Of a stretch of DNA of 41,579 bases, positions 15,714-24,348 are shown piece by piece. The notes below the pieces were generated by a model. That model searched no databases and had not been told where the DNA came from. It worked only from the letters and a program-made list of their open reading frames with translations. Location: NCBI GenBank assembly GCA_964393185.1, contig CAYMSO010000012.1, forward strand, positions 1 to 41,579, given 5' to 3'. Position 1 is the first letter of the stretch; each line of letters begins with the position of its first letter. This stretch comes from CAYMSO01 sp964393185. GTDB taxonomy: Bacteria; Patescibacteriota; Dojkabacteria; J137. The translations under genes were made by a program, and so were the position numbers.

Positions 15714-16223
15714 TTAAATATTAAGTTTCTTTTTAAGTTCGTTCTTGATTATATCTCTAGTACCTGTCCAGCTTAATTCTTTGTCTATTTCTTCTATTGG
15801 TACAAACTTTCTAAATTGTTGCAATCCACCTGGATCTTTAACAAATTCATCAATTTTCTTTACTCTGGAAATATATCTTAATTGCGTTGATTCATAAATT
15901 TCTTTTTCATCTTTTATCTCAAATGCAATAACGTAAAAGAATGGAGTAATATCACTTTCATCAATAACTACTGCTGTTTCTTCATAAACTTCTCTGACTA
16001 AAGTTTGTTCAGGTGTTTCTCCTTCTTCAAGTGTACCTCCTGGCAATCCCCACCAAGATCCATCTGCACTAACTAAAAGGATTTCATTTTTATCGTTAAG
16101 AATTATTCCTAGACTTTGAGTAGGCTTGGTTTCAATAGCTGTAAAGTCATCATCAAAATATTCTTTGAAAAGAATATTCTTATCACCGAATTTGAATTGA
16201 GCGACAGATGTAGGATTCTTCAT
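15714..16223 (-). CDS. NUDIX hydrolase
   Basis: The 169-residue protein has an N-terminal extension of about 35 residues and then a NUDIX domain with WWGLPGGTLEEGET and REVYEETAV (box about 63-85); the REx2EE acids are intact and the last Gly is Ala. The phrase SADGSWWGLPGG is common in ADP-ribose or NDP-linked pyrophosphatase-like members, but the substrate remains open. The next gene downstream starts 10 bp later, and the 2H phosphoesterase gene ends 3 bp upstream. Confidence 0.87.
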   Translation of the reverse strand: MKNPTSVAQFKFGDKNILFKEYFDDDFTAIETKPTQSLGIILNDKNEILLVSADGSWWGLPGGTLEEGETPEQTLVREVYEETAVVIDESDITPFFYVIAFEIKDEKEIYESTQLRYISRVKKIDEFVKDPGGLQQFRKFVPIEEIDKELSWTGTRDIIKNELKKKLNI

Positions 16224-16226
16224 ATT

Positions 16227-16757
16227 TTATGAATTAACACTTTTATTAAATTCTGAAACCAAAGATATTTTTGTTTCCATAACTTCGATTACATAAAGTG
16301 GTAGAGAAACATCTTTAGGTAATTCATACTCATTCTTAACATACGCTAATGTTAGGTGAGGTTTAAATTCTCTTGTTTTAAAGTCAGAACTTTCTTTTAA
16401 AGCAAAATCTTCAATTTTATTATGCAAAGTAATCAATTCCTTATCTTGATCCAAAACATTTGCTACAAGAACTTTGTACAAATTCTCATATCCATTTATA
16501 TATGAAAGTTCTCCAAGCTGAATTTTATCAATCTTATTATTATTTAATATATCTTTTAGTTCAGTATTTTTAACAGCATCTTCATTTAAACCAAAGAAAA
16601 TAGTGCAGTGTAATGTTTTCGACATATTTCCTCTGATGTGTTCAACTACAGGAGAATAATAGAGCATATCTTCTGGAATAATCTTCTTTAAAAAGTTATC
16701 AAACATCTCAATTATCTCCCTACTAAATTTTAATTCTACGAATGCTTTGTCTGACAT
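16227..16757 (-). CDS. 2H phosphoesterase (2'-5' RNA ligase-like)
   Basis: The 176-residue protein shows two HxT/S motifs spaced as in the 2H superfamily: LHCTIFFG (H50, T52) and FKPHLTLAYV (H near 138). These form the active site that opens 2',3'-cyclic phosphates or hydrolyses 2'-5' linkages in RNA or nucleotides. Length fits the LigT/ThpR-like branch. In this operon it may process cyclic-phosphate nucleotides released by RNases, or an intermediate shared with the NUDIX enzymes. Confidence 0.75.
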   Translation of the reverse strand: MSDKAFVELKFSREIIEMFDNFLKKIIPEDMLYYSPVVEHIRGNMSKTLHCTIFFGLNEDAVKNTELKDILNNNKIDKIQLGELSYINGYENLYKVLVANVLDQDKELITLHNKIEDFALKESSDFKTREFKPHLTLAYVKNEYELPKDVSLPLYVIEVMETKISLVSEFNKSVNS

Positions 16758-16794
16758 AAATTATCTACGTTTTTCTGTATATAAAGATTATAAT

Positions 16795-17160
16795 TTAAAG
16801 TTTTTCCCTAAACCATAAATCTAAACCATCATTCTCATATCTTGGAACAATATGGAAATGCAGATGAAAAGCTGACTGTTGAGCTGCCTTATTATTTGCA
16901 TTCAAGATATTTATGCCATCAGCATGGTTTTCTTTAAGTTGCTTATTAGATACAAATTTTAAAACTTCCCCAAGCTCTTTCAATGCTTCTTTATCTTCAA
17001 GGTTTAAAATTGTCTCGGAATGGGAAGTTGGAATTACAAGAATATGTCCTTCACTTATTCTATCTAGTGGAATCAAAGTTGCCCAGTTATTGGTTATTCT
17101 ATTAATAGTTCCAGGTAAATCACCATTAAGAATTTTGCAAAATGTGCAGTCTTGTTTCAT
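16795..17160 (-). CDS. HIT-family nucleotide hydrolase
   Basis: The 121-residue protein begins MKQDCTFCKILNGDLPG, a CxxC zinc pair plus the usual HIT N-terminus, and ends with the catalytic triad HLHFHIVPRY (H99, H101, H103). This is a canonical Hint-like HIT protein acting on AMP or GMP phosphoramidates or dinucleoside polyphosphates. A second HIT domain is fused to NUDIX two and a half kilobases downstream, so the operon encodes two HIT activities. Confidence 0.9.
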   Translation of the reverse strand: MKQDCTFCKILNGDLPGTINRITNNWATLIPLDRISEGHILVIPTSHSETILNLEDKEALKELGEVLKFVSNKQLKENHADGINILNANNKAAQQSAFHLHFHIVPRYENDGLDLWFREKL

Positions 17161-17213
17161 ATATTTACCTAATAATTATGTAAAATATTAATAAACTATA
17201 ATCTATTTTTCAT

Positions 17214-17657
17214 TTATTTAGAACTAAGTTTTAAAGCCTCTTTTATTTGTGCAATTGTTCCAGTTGAGGAATCTTTTCCAATAGTATCTAATTTTTCAAT
17301 TTCATTCATGGTAAACCATCCAAAATCATTTAACTCATTAGAGAGTTTTACTTTATCCACTGCGTCAACTTCAAACAGAAATATTAAGCCTAATCTATAC
17401 GGACTTTCTTCGTCCTTTTTCCAAGAGTAACTTTGTAGAAAGATAGGTTTTATTGTTTCAGGCAGCTTAATTCCAACTTCTTCTTCAATTTCTCTAAGTA
17501 GTGCAAATTCAATTCTTTCGCCAAGTTCAACCTTGCCTCCAAGATTCTGCCATTTTAAAGGTAAGATATCATCATTTGCTGATCTTTGAACTAAAAGATA
17601 TTTACCTTCTGTATTTCTTATAACTGCAATTACTGAAACTATTTGTAAATTAGACAT
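17214..17657 (-). CDS. NUDIX hydrolase
   Basis: The 147-residue protein has a fully canonical NUDIX box: GGKVELGE...LLREIEEEVGI (about 41-63), preceded by LKWQNLGG. A preference for house-cleaning dNTPs or NDP-sugars cannot be decided. Spacers of 71 bp before and 53 bp after it are larger than in most of the cluster, so an internal promoter may lie at 17658-17728, but I see no good consensus there. Confidence 0.88.
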   Translation of the reverse strand: MSNLQIVSVIAVIRNTEGKYLLVQRSANDDILPLKWQNLGGKVELGERIEFALLREIEEEVGIKLPETIKPIFLQSYSWKKDEESPYRLGLIFLFEVDAVDKVKLSNELNDFGWFTMNEIEKLDTIGKDSSTGTIAQIKEALKLSSK

Positions 17658-17728
17658 ACATTGAATATATCACTTATATTAAATATTGACATTGTTGTAG
17701 AATACAAATTATCTTCTTTTTTCAGCAA

Positions 17729-18583
17729 TTATTCATCTTTAAGTACAAGATCTATTAATTTTCTTGTATGATCTGGAATTTTATCTGAACTAAACTGGAT
17801 GCTGTTTAGATTAAAATTTTGCATGCCTATATCAGTTTTAATTGTGATGAACTTTCTTACCTTGTATAGGTAATCTTCTTTCCCATCGAGTAATGCCTGT
17901 ATTCTGTGAGGTAATATCCCAAAGTTTAAATAAATATTTTCCAATGACTTATAATCTGTTATTAGTTGGCTTGCTATTTTGTTCCCTATACCTTTTACTC
18001 CACCAAGATTGTCACTTGAATCACCTTTTAATGTGCGAAAATCAAGGTAATTTTTTGGAAGAATGGAGTATTTATTATATATAGTGCTTTCATCAATTAA
18101 CTCTATATTATTATGTTTACTTTTAACTATCTTCACTCTAGGGGAGATTAGTTGCGTAAAATCACCGTCTGTTGAACCAATGAATATAGAATTATCTTTT
18201 GAATTATAATTACTAATTAATGATCCTATCAGATCATCTGCTTCATGGTTAGGACTCTCGACAAATTGAATATCTCTAATCCTTAATATATTCTTTATTA
18301 AGTCTAGCTGGTCAAAAATACTAGTTTCTTCGTACTGTCTCTGTGCCTTGTACTCTGGGAATTCCTTTAGTTTTGATTGTATTCCTGTTTCTGTATCGAA
18401 AACAATCACCAATTCATCTGGATTAAGATGTTTTACGGTATTCCTCAGCAATGAGAAGAAACCATACACTGCGTTTATCTCTCTTCCTGATGGTAGTTTT
18501 GCAGCAATAGGCACACCATAATAACCTCTATATAAAAAGTTGTGTCCATCTATTATTAGTGTTGTTTTATCTTTTGTCCGCAT
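17729..18583 (-). CDS. 5'-3' exonuclease (PolI N-domain / FEN-like)
   Basis: The 284-residue protein matches stand-alone 5'-3' exonucleases. It shows LIIDGHNFLYRGYYG (D12), FDTETG, NHEADDLIGS, STDGDFTQL and the helix-3-turn-helix GDSSDNLGGVKGIGNK. These acidic clusters bind two metals. Such enzymes remove RNA primers and flaps. A free-standing copy in a metabolic operon is unusual, since a FEN domain is normally part of DNA polymerase I; whether the genome also has PolI is unknown. An 88-bp spacer upstream contains promoter-like sequence. Confidence 0.88.
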   Translation of the reverse strand: MRTKDKTTLIIDGHNFLYRGYYGVPIAAKLPSGREINAVYGFFSLLRNTVKHLNPDELVIVFDTETGIQSKLKEFPEYKAQRQYEETSIFDQLDLIKNILRIRDIQFVESPNHEADDLIGSLISNYNSKDNSIFIGSTDGDFTQLISPRVKIVKSKHNNIELIDESTIYNKYSILPKNYLDFRTLKGDSSDNLGGVKGIGNKIASQLITDYKSLENIYLNFGILPHRIQALLDGKEDYLYKVRKFITIKTDIGMQNFNLNSIQFSSDKIPDHTRKLIDLVLKDE

Positions 18584-18671
18584 GTACTAAAACTTACTAA
18601 GAATTTATATCATGAGTTTACCTAAGCAAGTAAAGTCAATTTTAGTAGGTTAGGTTTACTGCATTACCTCT
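18584..18671 (-). promoter_or_regulatory. Spacer with a possible internal promoter for the exonuclease gene
   Basis: On the minus strand TTTACT...TATAAA precedes ATG 18583, with about 19 bp between the hexamers. TTTAC and GTAAA form a small inverted repeat within. The promoter call is weak. The region is the longest spacer inside the 17-kb gene run. Confidence 0.3.
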
Positions 18672-19331
18672 TTAAATTACATAACTGTTTACAAATTCAA
18701 CAATTTTATCAGTTATTGGCCAGAGATATGTACCAGTAAATTCAATATATTCTTCTTGAGAAAAGGATGATAAAGTTGAAGTGTGGTTATTTGGTATGTA
18801 AAACCAGTCATAATTCCAGCCAACATCAGTAATAATTAGTTCATTGCTGGCTTTACCGCTAAAGGTTACTAAATCACTTTCACTTTTCCCATCCGGCAAT
18901 GCTATAGCAATCCCATAAACTGAATTAACTATTCTTTTAAGATCTTTAATTTTATCTGCAACATACTTAGCTATTTCTATCTGGTTTTCTTTATCACTTC
19001 TACTTGGATTAAGAAAATGTTTAGTCTCTTTAGAATAACCTAAGAATATATCTTTTGATTTTGTTCCTGGCCAATTATTAAGGCTTGGAATTTCAATGCC
19101 TCTATCTAATGATATAGTAGGTAAATTAAGATATTTAGAGTATTCCAATGCTTTTTTGAGTGCATCTTTTTCAAATGAATTGGTATCTTCCTCGACTTCA
19201 AAATCAGGTTTCTCAATGTCTTTAAAAGTTAAAATTTCATACTTTTCTGAAAGTCCATTCTTATTCCATGAATACATGAATGGCTTAATTTTTGAACCAT
19301 TAGTTGTTGCTAAAACTATTTTAGGTTTCAT
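18672..19331 (-). CDS. HAM1 / RdgB-like non-canonical NTP pyrophosphatase
   Basis: The 219-residue protein begins MKPKIVLATTNGSKIKPF, like the (S/T)xNxxK opening of ITPases. It has EEDTNSFEKDALKKALEY, matching the E-x-G/T-x-T-F-x-x-N-A helix, and ISLDRGIEIPSLNNWPGTKS, matching 'aDDSGLeV.aLnG.PGvyS'. The usual DDSG reads LDRG, so one acid is replaced. Family members hydrolyse XTP, ITP and dITP, keeping aberrant purines out of nucleic acids. It fits a house-cleaning theme with the NUDIX genes. Confidence 0.75.
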   Translation of the reverse strand: MKPKIVLATTNGSKIKPFMYSWNKNGLSEKYEILTFKDIEKPDFEVEEDTNSFEKDALKKALEYSKYLNLPTISLDRGIEIPSLNNWPGTKSKDIFLGYSKETKHFLNPSRSDKENQIEIAKYVADKIKDLKRIVNSVYGIAIALPDGKSESDLVTFSGKASNELIITDVGWNYDWFYIPNNHTSTLSSFSQEEYIEFTGTYLWPITDKIVEFVNSYVI

Positions 19332-19347
19332 ATTTTAGTAAATTAAA

Positions 19348-20361
19348 TTACGATTCTGTTCTATCAGATTGACGATAATAATACCTTTGATAAATATCTA
19401 CATAGGCTTCTTCTAAATCAGTTAAACCTATAGCGTTGCAAATATTAATTACAGTTTCAAAACTCGTGGGTCTATACCTTTCATCACCTCCTAATACATA
19501 AGAAGCATCTTGTGTAGGATGCGAAGGAATTAGATAGATATACCCATTTATGCTGCTATCCCACCATTTTAAACGCATTACCCTCGGATCGCTACTAGAA
19601 TTTATAATAGAAATTATTCTTAATTTTTCCTCAGGAGTTTTCTTGTTCATGTAAGTAGCGGATTCTTGTTCTTTTGCATCTTCCCAATAAGTTCCATCTT
19701 CTTTAAGAATAACACACCTCATCGAAATATCTGCTCTTGAATCTGATGCAAAAGAATCACATGCTCTTAGAGTCCAAACATTGTTCTTGGCAAGATTTGT
19801 AGCTATATATTGCGTCTCATTGATAGGTACTCCAGAATACCAAGAACTTAAGCAATCAAAACACAAAATTATGTTATGCTCTCTTGCAATTTCAGCTAAA
19901 GTTGCAAGCTGTTGCTGATTCCCAAAGAACTGCCCCTCTGATAAAAATACAATACTACCAACAGTTAATATATTATTTGAAATATCATCAAATATAGCTT
20001 GAATTCCACCAAATTCTACAAGCTTAACATTAATCTTTTTACTCAGAGCAGTATTGCCTCTATCAAATACCTCTTCAGGTAAAGCTCTACCGTCATTAAG
20101 CCCATAAAAGGCTATATTTCTATCAGGATGTCTTTCTGCAACATATGTGGCAACATTTTTGCTCACTCCTGTTTTACCTGCTCCCATTGGTCCACTTACG
20201 AGGAACATTCCCGATTGATTTTGATTTATTAATGAAGAAATTCTTTCAGATATTTCTCTTGTTACTTGTTCTTGTTCTAAATGTTGCTCAGCGAGCAAAT
20301 CATGTGCGAAAACTCCTGTTATTGCATTATTTTTCCCTACATTGTCTTGTGTTTGTTGCAT
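19348..20361 (-). CDS. Thymidine-kinase-1-like P-loop protein
   Basis: The 337-residue protein has an N-terminal extension of about 45 residues, then a Walker A VSGPMGAGKT (G57-T64) like TK1's GPMxxGKT. VFLSEGQFFG corresponds to the EGQFF motif, and LCFDCLSSWYSGVPI to the LDGxFxxxPF region. The segment LRACDSFASDSRADISMRC aligns with the TK1 lasso, but only scattered cysteines remain, so the structural zinc is probably lost. A C-terminal extension of about 90 residues is not part of classical TK1. It may phosphorylate a modified nucleoside rather than thymidine; that is inference. Confidence 0.65.
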   Translation of the reverse strand: MQQTQDNVGKNNAITGVFAHDLLAEQHLEQEQVTREISERISSLINQNQSGMFLVSGPMGAGKTGVSKNVATYVAERHPDRNIAFYGLNDGRALPEEVFDRGNTALSKKINVKLVEFGGIQAIFDDISNNILTVGSIVFLSEGQFFGNQQQLATLAEIAREHNIILCFDCLSSWYSGVPINETQYIATNLAKNNVWTLRACDSFASDSRADISMRCVILKEDGTYWEDAKEQESATYMNKKTPEEKLRIISIINSSSDPRVMRLKWWDSSINGYIYLIPSHPTQDASYVLGGDERYRPTSFETVINICNAIGLTDLEEAYVDIYQRYYYRQSDRTES

Positions 20362-20370
20362 ATATTTCTA

Positions 20371-21042
20371 TTAAAACATACTCATCTGTTTTGGCTTTCC
20401 CCAATCTGTAATTCTTCCAATTTCAATTAAGTCACTTACTTTGAGAATTCCCTTAGAGATAGCAATGTCAACAAACTTTACAAACACATCTAATGTTACC
20501 TGGACATCTACTACAGCTCTATGCCTTCCTTTTGGAACTGGTACTTCAACAAGTTGCGCCAATGTATCTAACTGGTAGTTCGGTAAATATGGGAATAAAT
20601 ATTTAGCAATCTTTATAGTATCAATAAATGGCCGTGATAAAGCATACTCTGTTGACTCAGGGAAGCGAGTTAGTATTGAATAATCATAACTTGCATTTTG
20701 AGCAACAAAAATGCAGACAAATGGGCTAACTTTGGAATCAAACTGTTTTAATACTTCTGCTGCCATTGGCGCATCAGCAACCATTTCAGGTCTAATCCCT
20801 GCAACTTCAATATTGTATTTTGTAAAGATCGCTTCAACTGGCGGTTTAATAAAGCTTTCAAATTCAAATTCTAAAATTCTAGTTAGATTCGATCCTAACA
20901 TTAATGCACCAAGTTCAATTGGTTCTGGTGGTTTACCTTTCGCAACAATTGTTTCAAAATCAAACCCGACAATTCTCAAAAGCTCGCCGGCATCTATATC
21001 ATCTATTAAATTTTTGTCTCGATCCGGTTGTTTTGCATCCAT
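20371..21042 (-). CDS. DnaQ-like DEDDh 3'-5' exonuclease
   Basis: The 223-residue protein shows Exo I VGFDFET (D28, E30), Exo II NASYDYSIL and Exo III HRAVVDVQVTLDVF (HxxxxD), so the DEDDh set is present. It resembles stand-alone RNase T / DNA polymerase III epsilon-type exonucleases that trim DNA, RNA or small oligonucleotides. No polymerase-binding tail is obvious. It is flanked at 9 and 23 bp by the two nucleoside/nucleotide kinase-like genes, so a role in nucleotide recycling or repair is plausible. Confidence 0.85.
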   Translation of the reverse strand: MDAKQPDRDKNLIDDIDAGELLRIVGFDFETIVAKGKPPEPIELGALMLGSNLTRILEFEFESFIKPPVEAIFTKYNIEVAGIRPEMVADAPMAAEVLKQFDSKVSPFVCIFVAQNASYDYSILTRFPESTEYALSRPFIDTIKIAKYLFPYLPNYQLDTLAQLVEVPVPKGRHRAVVDVQVTLDVFVKFVDIAISKGILKVSDLIEIGRITDWGKPKQMSMF

Positions 21043-21065
21043 AAATAAATAGTTTTAAAAAATTA

Positions 21066-21902
21066 TTATTTCACTTGATACTCTTGTCTGATTTCTTGTT
21101 GTCTCTCCCAGTTTTGTTCAATCTCTTGGATGTTTCCCTCATTGTAATATTGTATGAATCTTCCCATTAAGTCTTGATAAATTTCATCATGAGTTCTACC
21201 AAGCCTTTCAGTTTCGGATAGGAATGGAATGATCTTAAGGATGCATTCTTTTGCTACTTCCACAGGATGTTTACTGGCGTCAATAAAAACAAAATTACGA
21301 GGAAGACCATGTTCTGCATAAATTTCAGGAAGTTTTAAATATGCTTCGTGCCTTTTTTTCTGCTTCTCATCTTCTGCTTCATGCCAGACTGTCTGGCCTC
21401 TCCCCATATCTCTTCTTCCATCGTCTCCTTTTGCAACTTCACGCCTAGCGTTTAATACTTCATAGAATTGATCTTGAGGGAAATAAATTATCATATATAA
21501 ATCTGGAACATATTGTCCAATAGTTGCAACTTCAAGTTTTAATAAGTCATCAATAGGCACTCCACCTTCTATTCCTTGAAAAACTAGCGTAGAAGCAGCA
21601 AATCGATCCATAACAAATACTCCGTTATTTTGCTTTTGTTCCCCAATGAAAGGTATTACTTTTTGTTCTAAATGAAGCTTCCTGGATTGGCTAAATAATT
21701 GTGCTAGTTCTTCTTGAGTAGCCCCTTCTCTCGCTCTTTGATAAATATGATCTCTTAATGCAAGTGCCTCTGCACTATCACCTGGCTCGTGGCCATATGC
21801 AGTTTGAATTCCAGACATTTCTAACACGTTTTTTATTGTCGGAATTATTAATGATGTTTTTCCTGTAAATGCTGGCCCTTCTATAGATATTAATGTAGAC
21901 AT
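21066..21902 (-). CDS. Thymidylate-kinase-like P-loop kinase
   Basis: The 278-residue protein begins ISIEGPAFTGKTS, a dTMP-kinase-type P-loop. It has the FVMDRFAASTLVFQG block (DR motif) and a lid-like region NARREVAKGDDGRRDMGRG rich in arginine. At about 278 residues it is longer than typical thymidylate kinases (about 210), with an insertion around the lid and an acidic-basic C-terminal tail. It probably phosphorylates a nucleoside monophosphate or a related compound; substrate drift is possible because a TK1-like gene is two genes downstream. Confidence 0.75.
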   Translation of the reverse strand: MSTLISIEGPAFTGKTSLIIPTIKNVLEMSGIQTAYGHEPGDSAEALALRDHIYQRAREGATQEELAQLFSQSRKLHLEQKVIPFIGEQKQNNGVFVMDRFAASTLVFQGIEGGVPIDDLLKLEVATIGQYVPDLYMIIYFPQDQFYEVLNARREVAKGDDGRRDMGRGQTVWHEAEDEKQKKRHEAYLKLPEIYAEHGLPRNFVFIDASKHPVEVAKECILKIIPFLSETERLGRTHDEIYQDLMGRFIQYYNEGNIQEIEQNWERQQEIRQEYQVK

Positions 21903-21908
21903 AAGAAT

Positions 21909-22838
21909 TCAGAATAAAGTAAGATTTTCTAACGTTTTTTCATAAGTTATTTTTTTCAGATTATTTTGTGGAACATTAAAGTTACTTTTTTCTTGATTAA
22001 CTTCAATGAGTCTTCCTAATATTAACTTTGAATTAAAAGCTATCAATCTGCTTTGATTATCACTAAGAATTAGTAGTTCCCCTATCACTGATTTTATTGT
22101 CCCCGACATTTCTTTTATTCCTTCAAGATTATTCAAGTAATAAATTGCATTTTCTTTATTTTTCAGGTTATAAAAATCAATATTATAAATATATTCTGGC
22201 TCAGTAAGTAAGTATTTACTATAATTTCCCTTTAACAAATCCATAACTCTAAAATACATATCTGTGAGTTTTTTTCGTGCTTCACCTTTTGATAAATAAT
22301 TGTATATAACATTTACTTTTGTTGTTACATTAATGCTTTGTTTTAACCCTAATCTATTCGATATTAATTCTTCAATTTCCCTTGCTATAATCCCATCACA
22401 TTCTGTGATGAATAATGTTGCATGCGCTCCTTGCTCATGTATTCTTGTATATTTCCTTACTTGAGCAGCTACACCAACTTTAATTAAATCTTCGCCAAAC
22501 AAATTAATATAATTCAAATGATTTTGGCTTTTGACAACACTCTTTTGAAAATCATTTAAAGAGTTTAAAGGTAAGAACAAAGCAGAATCACTATGCTGGC
22601 ATTCAGGACATTGAAATCCGGTCGTGCCTTCTAAATTCATATTGTATTTACAAGAAACTTTATTGTATTCAGGGTTACTGAAATAACCCGTACAAAACCT
22701 ATCTCTTGAAATCTTTATATTAATGTAAGATTTCTCCTTGAGTTCTTGAAATTTTACTTCACCATTATTCGCTACATCTCTGTATTGAATATAGGGTAAG
22801 TAACTATCATTTTTCCACTTAAAACCTAAAAAATGCAT
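21909..22838 (-). CDS. DUF2797 family protein
   Basis: The 309-residue protein matches the DUF2797 pattern: RDRFCTGYF, a cysteine pair in FQCPECQH, then HLNYINLFGEDLIKVGVAAQ and RIHEQGAHATLFI. The 'Y...fG...KVGva....R..qGA' core resembles a GIY-YIG-like fold. The cysteines (in FCTGYF, KVSCKY and CPEC) may bind zinc. The biochemical role of the family is not established to my knowledge. The gene is spaced 6 bp from both neighbours, so it is fully embedded in the operon. Its possible nuclease-like fold would match the neighbouring DnaQ-like protein. Confidence 0.7.
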   Translation of the reverse strand: MHFLGFKWKNDSYLPYIQYRDVANNGEVKFQELKEKSYINIKISRDRFCTGYFSNPEYNKVSCKYNMNLEGTTGFQCPECQHSDSALFLPLNSLNDFQKSVVKSQNHLNYINLFGEDLIKVGVAAQVRKYTRIHEQGAHATLFITECDGIIAREIEELISNRLGLKQSINVTTKVNVIYNYLSKGEARKKLTDMYFRVMDLLKGNYSKYLLTEPEYIYNIDFYNLKNKENAIYYLNNLEGIKEMSGTIKSVIGELLILSDNQSRLIAFNSKLILGRLIEVNQEKSNFNVPQNNLKKITYEKTLENLTLF

Positions 22839-22844
22839 AATTTA

Positions 22845-23297
22845 TTAATCATTCCAACCAAATTGTCCGTAAACTTTCTTACCCATAAAGTCTGCAATTC
22901 CTCTTTGTACATATGGGATCATATCTTTAGGCAAATCAGATATTTCTACCCATTTCACCTCGCTATGTTTATGAGGTTCACAAACTTTTGGTTCACCTTC
23001 CCATTTATTAGTCATAAAAAAGAAGTTAATCCATCTGTCTTCATCCATTTTGCAATGCTGAACATTGGCTAAAGTTACATCCCCTTCTTCTACATCGACT
23101 CCAACTTCCTCTTTAGCTTCTCGAATAGCTGCTTTAAGGATCTCTTCTCCTTCATCTAATGAGCCAGCGGGAATACTAAAGAACCCATCCATCCACCCCG
23201 TGGTAGCTCTCTTAAGCAAAAGAATTTGGTTTTCTCTCACTAACATTATAAAAACTGCTGTTGGCAATTTGTATCTTTCTCGTTTTGTACCTGCCAT
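22845..23297 (-). CDS. NUDIX hydrolase
   Basis: The 150-residue protein has a canonical NUDIX box: PAGSLDEGE...AIREAKEEVGV (about 44-67). The region after it, VQHCKMDEDRWINFFF, is typical of small MutT/Nudix proteins that act on dNTPs or NDP-linked compounds. It is the first NUDIX gene in transcription order and lies directly after HypE. Confidence 0.9.
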   Translation of the reverse strand: MAGTKRERYKLPTAVFIMLVRENQILLLKRATTGWMDGFFSIPAGSLDEGEEILKAAIREAKEEVGVDVEEGDVTLANVQHCKMDEDRWINFFFMTNKWEGEPKVCEPHKHSEVKWVEISDLPKDMIPYVQRGIADFMGKKVYGQFGWND

Positions 23298-23319
23298 AAA
23301 TTAAATAATAAAAAATAAA

Positions 23320-24348
23320 TTAACATAATCTTGGCAATTCCATGCCATAAAGATGCTCAATTATAAAACTTTCACCATCTTTCTTCGTTGCAATCACTTC
23401 ATTTTCTCTCTCATCGGATACTTTTCCTATTATTTTTGCATTTTGTCCATAATTATTTTTTCTAAGTATTTCTAATACTTTTCGCGAATCTTTGTGATCG
23501 ACAAAAATACAAATATTCCCCTCATTGGCCAAATATATTGGGTTTACACCAAGCATATCTGATGCCATTTTTACTTCATGCTGAATTGGTATTTCATCAA
23601 ATTGTATATCAAATCCCATATTAATTGCTTCCGAAATTTCATTTAGAGCTGATCCTAAACCTCCACGAGTTAAGTCTCTCATACAGTGTATAGAATCTGC
23701 GAAATTATTCAGAATTTCTGCAATCATTTTATTCAAAGGAGCGCAGTCACTTAGAATTCGGCTTTCGTATCCTAGCCCTTCTCTCATAGATAATATTTGA
23801 ATACTGTGATTACCAATGTTACCAGTAATTATTATGTCATCACCAGTTTTTATGTTCTTTTGAGTTATCGCTTTTTGTTTCTTCTCAAAAGTACCAACAC
23901 CGGTTGTATTAATGAAAATTTTATCAACTTCACCTTTATTAACAACTTTTGTATCTCCAGCAACAATTTTTATACCTGCCTCGATAGCTGTATCTCGAAT
24001 TGAAGTTAAAATTTTGCGTAAATCTTGCAAAGGGAATCCAACCTCTAATACAAAGCTTAATGTTAAATATTTCGGTACACTACCTGCAACTGCCAAATCA
24101 TTAACAGTTCCACATACAGAAATTTTGCCTATATCCCCATTCTTAAAAATTATTGGATTAACAACAAAGGAGTCAGTAGTCATAGCTATGACAGATGAAT
24201 GAATATTTAGAATTGCACTATCTTCCATTTCTCCCAAATAAACATCTTTCAGAATAGGTGAAATGACATTCTCAACTAGATCTCGACTTAAAAGTCCTCC
24301 AGTACCGTGATCTAATACAATTGTTTCTAAATCATTACTTAGTTTCAT
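23320..24348 (-). CDS. hypE: HypE-like carbamoyl dehydratase
   Basis: The 342-residue protein (ATG 24348) has the HypE layout of the PurM/AIRS superfamily: DHGTGGLLSRDLV, ICVCG-like SVCGTVNDLAVAGSVPKYL, IKIVAGDTKVV and DLTRGGLG. Its extreme C-terminus reads MELPRLC, so the conserved last cysteine that receives the carbamoyl group from HypF is present. In hydrogenase maturation HypE turns this into a protein-bound thiocyanate, the source of the CN ligand. The ATG overlaps the preceding hydrolase gene by 14 bp. No HypA, B, C or D or hydrogenase gene is in the window. Confidence 0.9.
   Translation of the reverse strand: MKLSNDLETIVLDHGTGGLLSRDLVENVISPILKDVYLGEMEDSAILNIHSSVIAMTTDSFVVNPIIFKNGDIGKISVCGTVNDLAVAGSVPKYLTLSFVLEVGFPLQDLRKILTSIRDTAIEAGIKIVAGDTKVVNKGEVDKIFINTTGVGTFEKKQKAITQKNIKTGDDIIITGNIGNHSIQILSMREGLGYESRILSDCAPLNKMIAEILNNFADSIHCMRDLTRGGLGSALNEISEAINMGFDIQFDEIPIQHEVKMASDMLGVNPIYLANEGNICIFVDHKDSRKVLEILRKNNYGQNAKIIGKVSDERENEVIATKKDGESFIIEHLYGMELPRLC

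Noticed and set aside
17694..17718. Plus-strand TTGACA with a TATCTT about 18 bp later
   Set aside because: It would point antisense into the exonuclease gene, and the -10 is poor; no transcript unit or terminator supports it.
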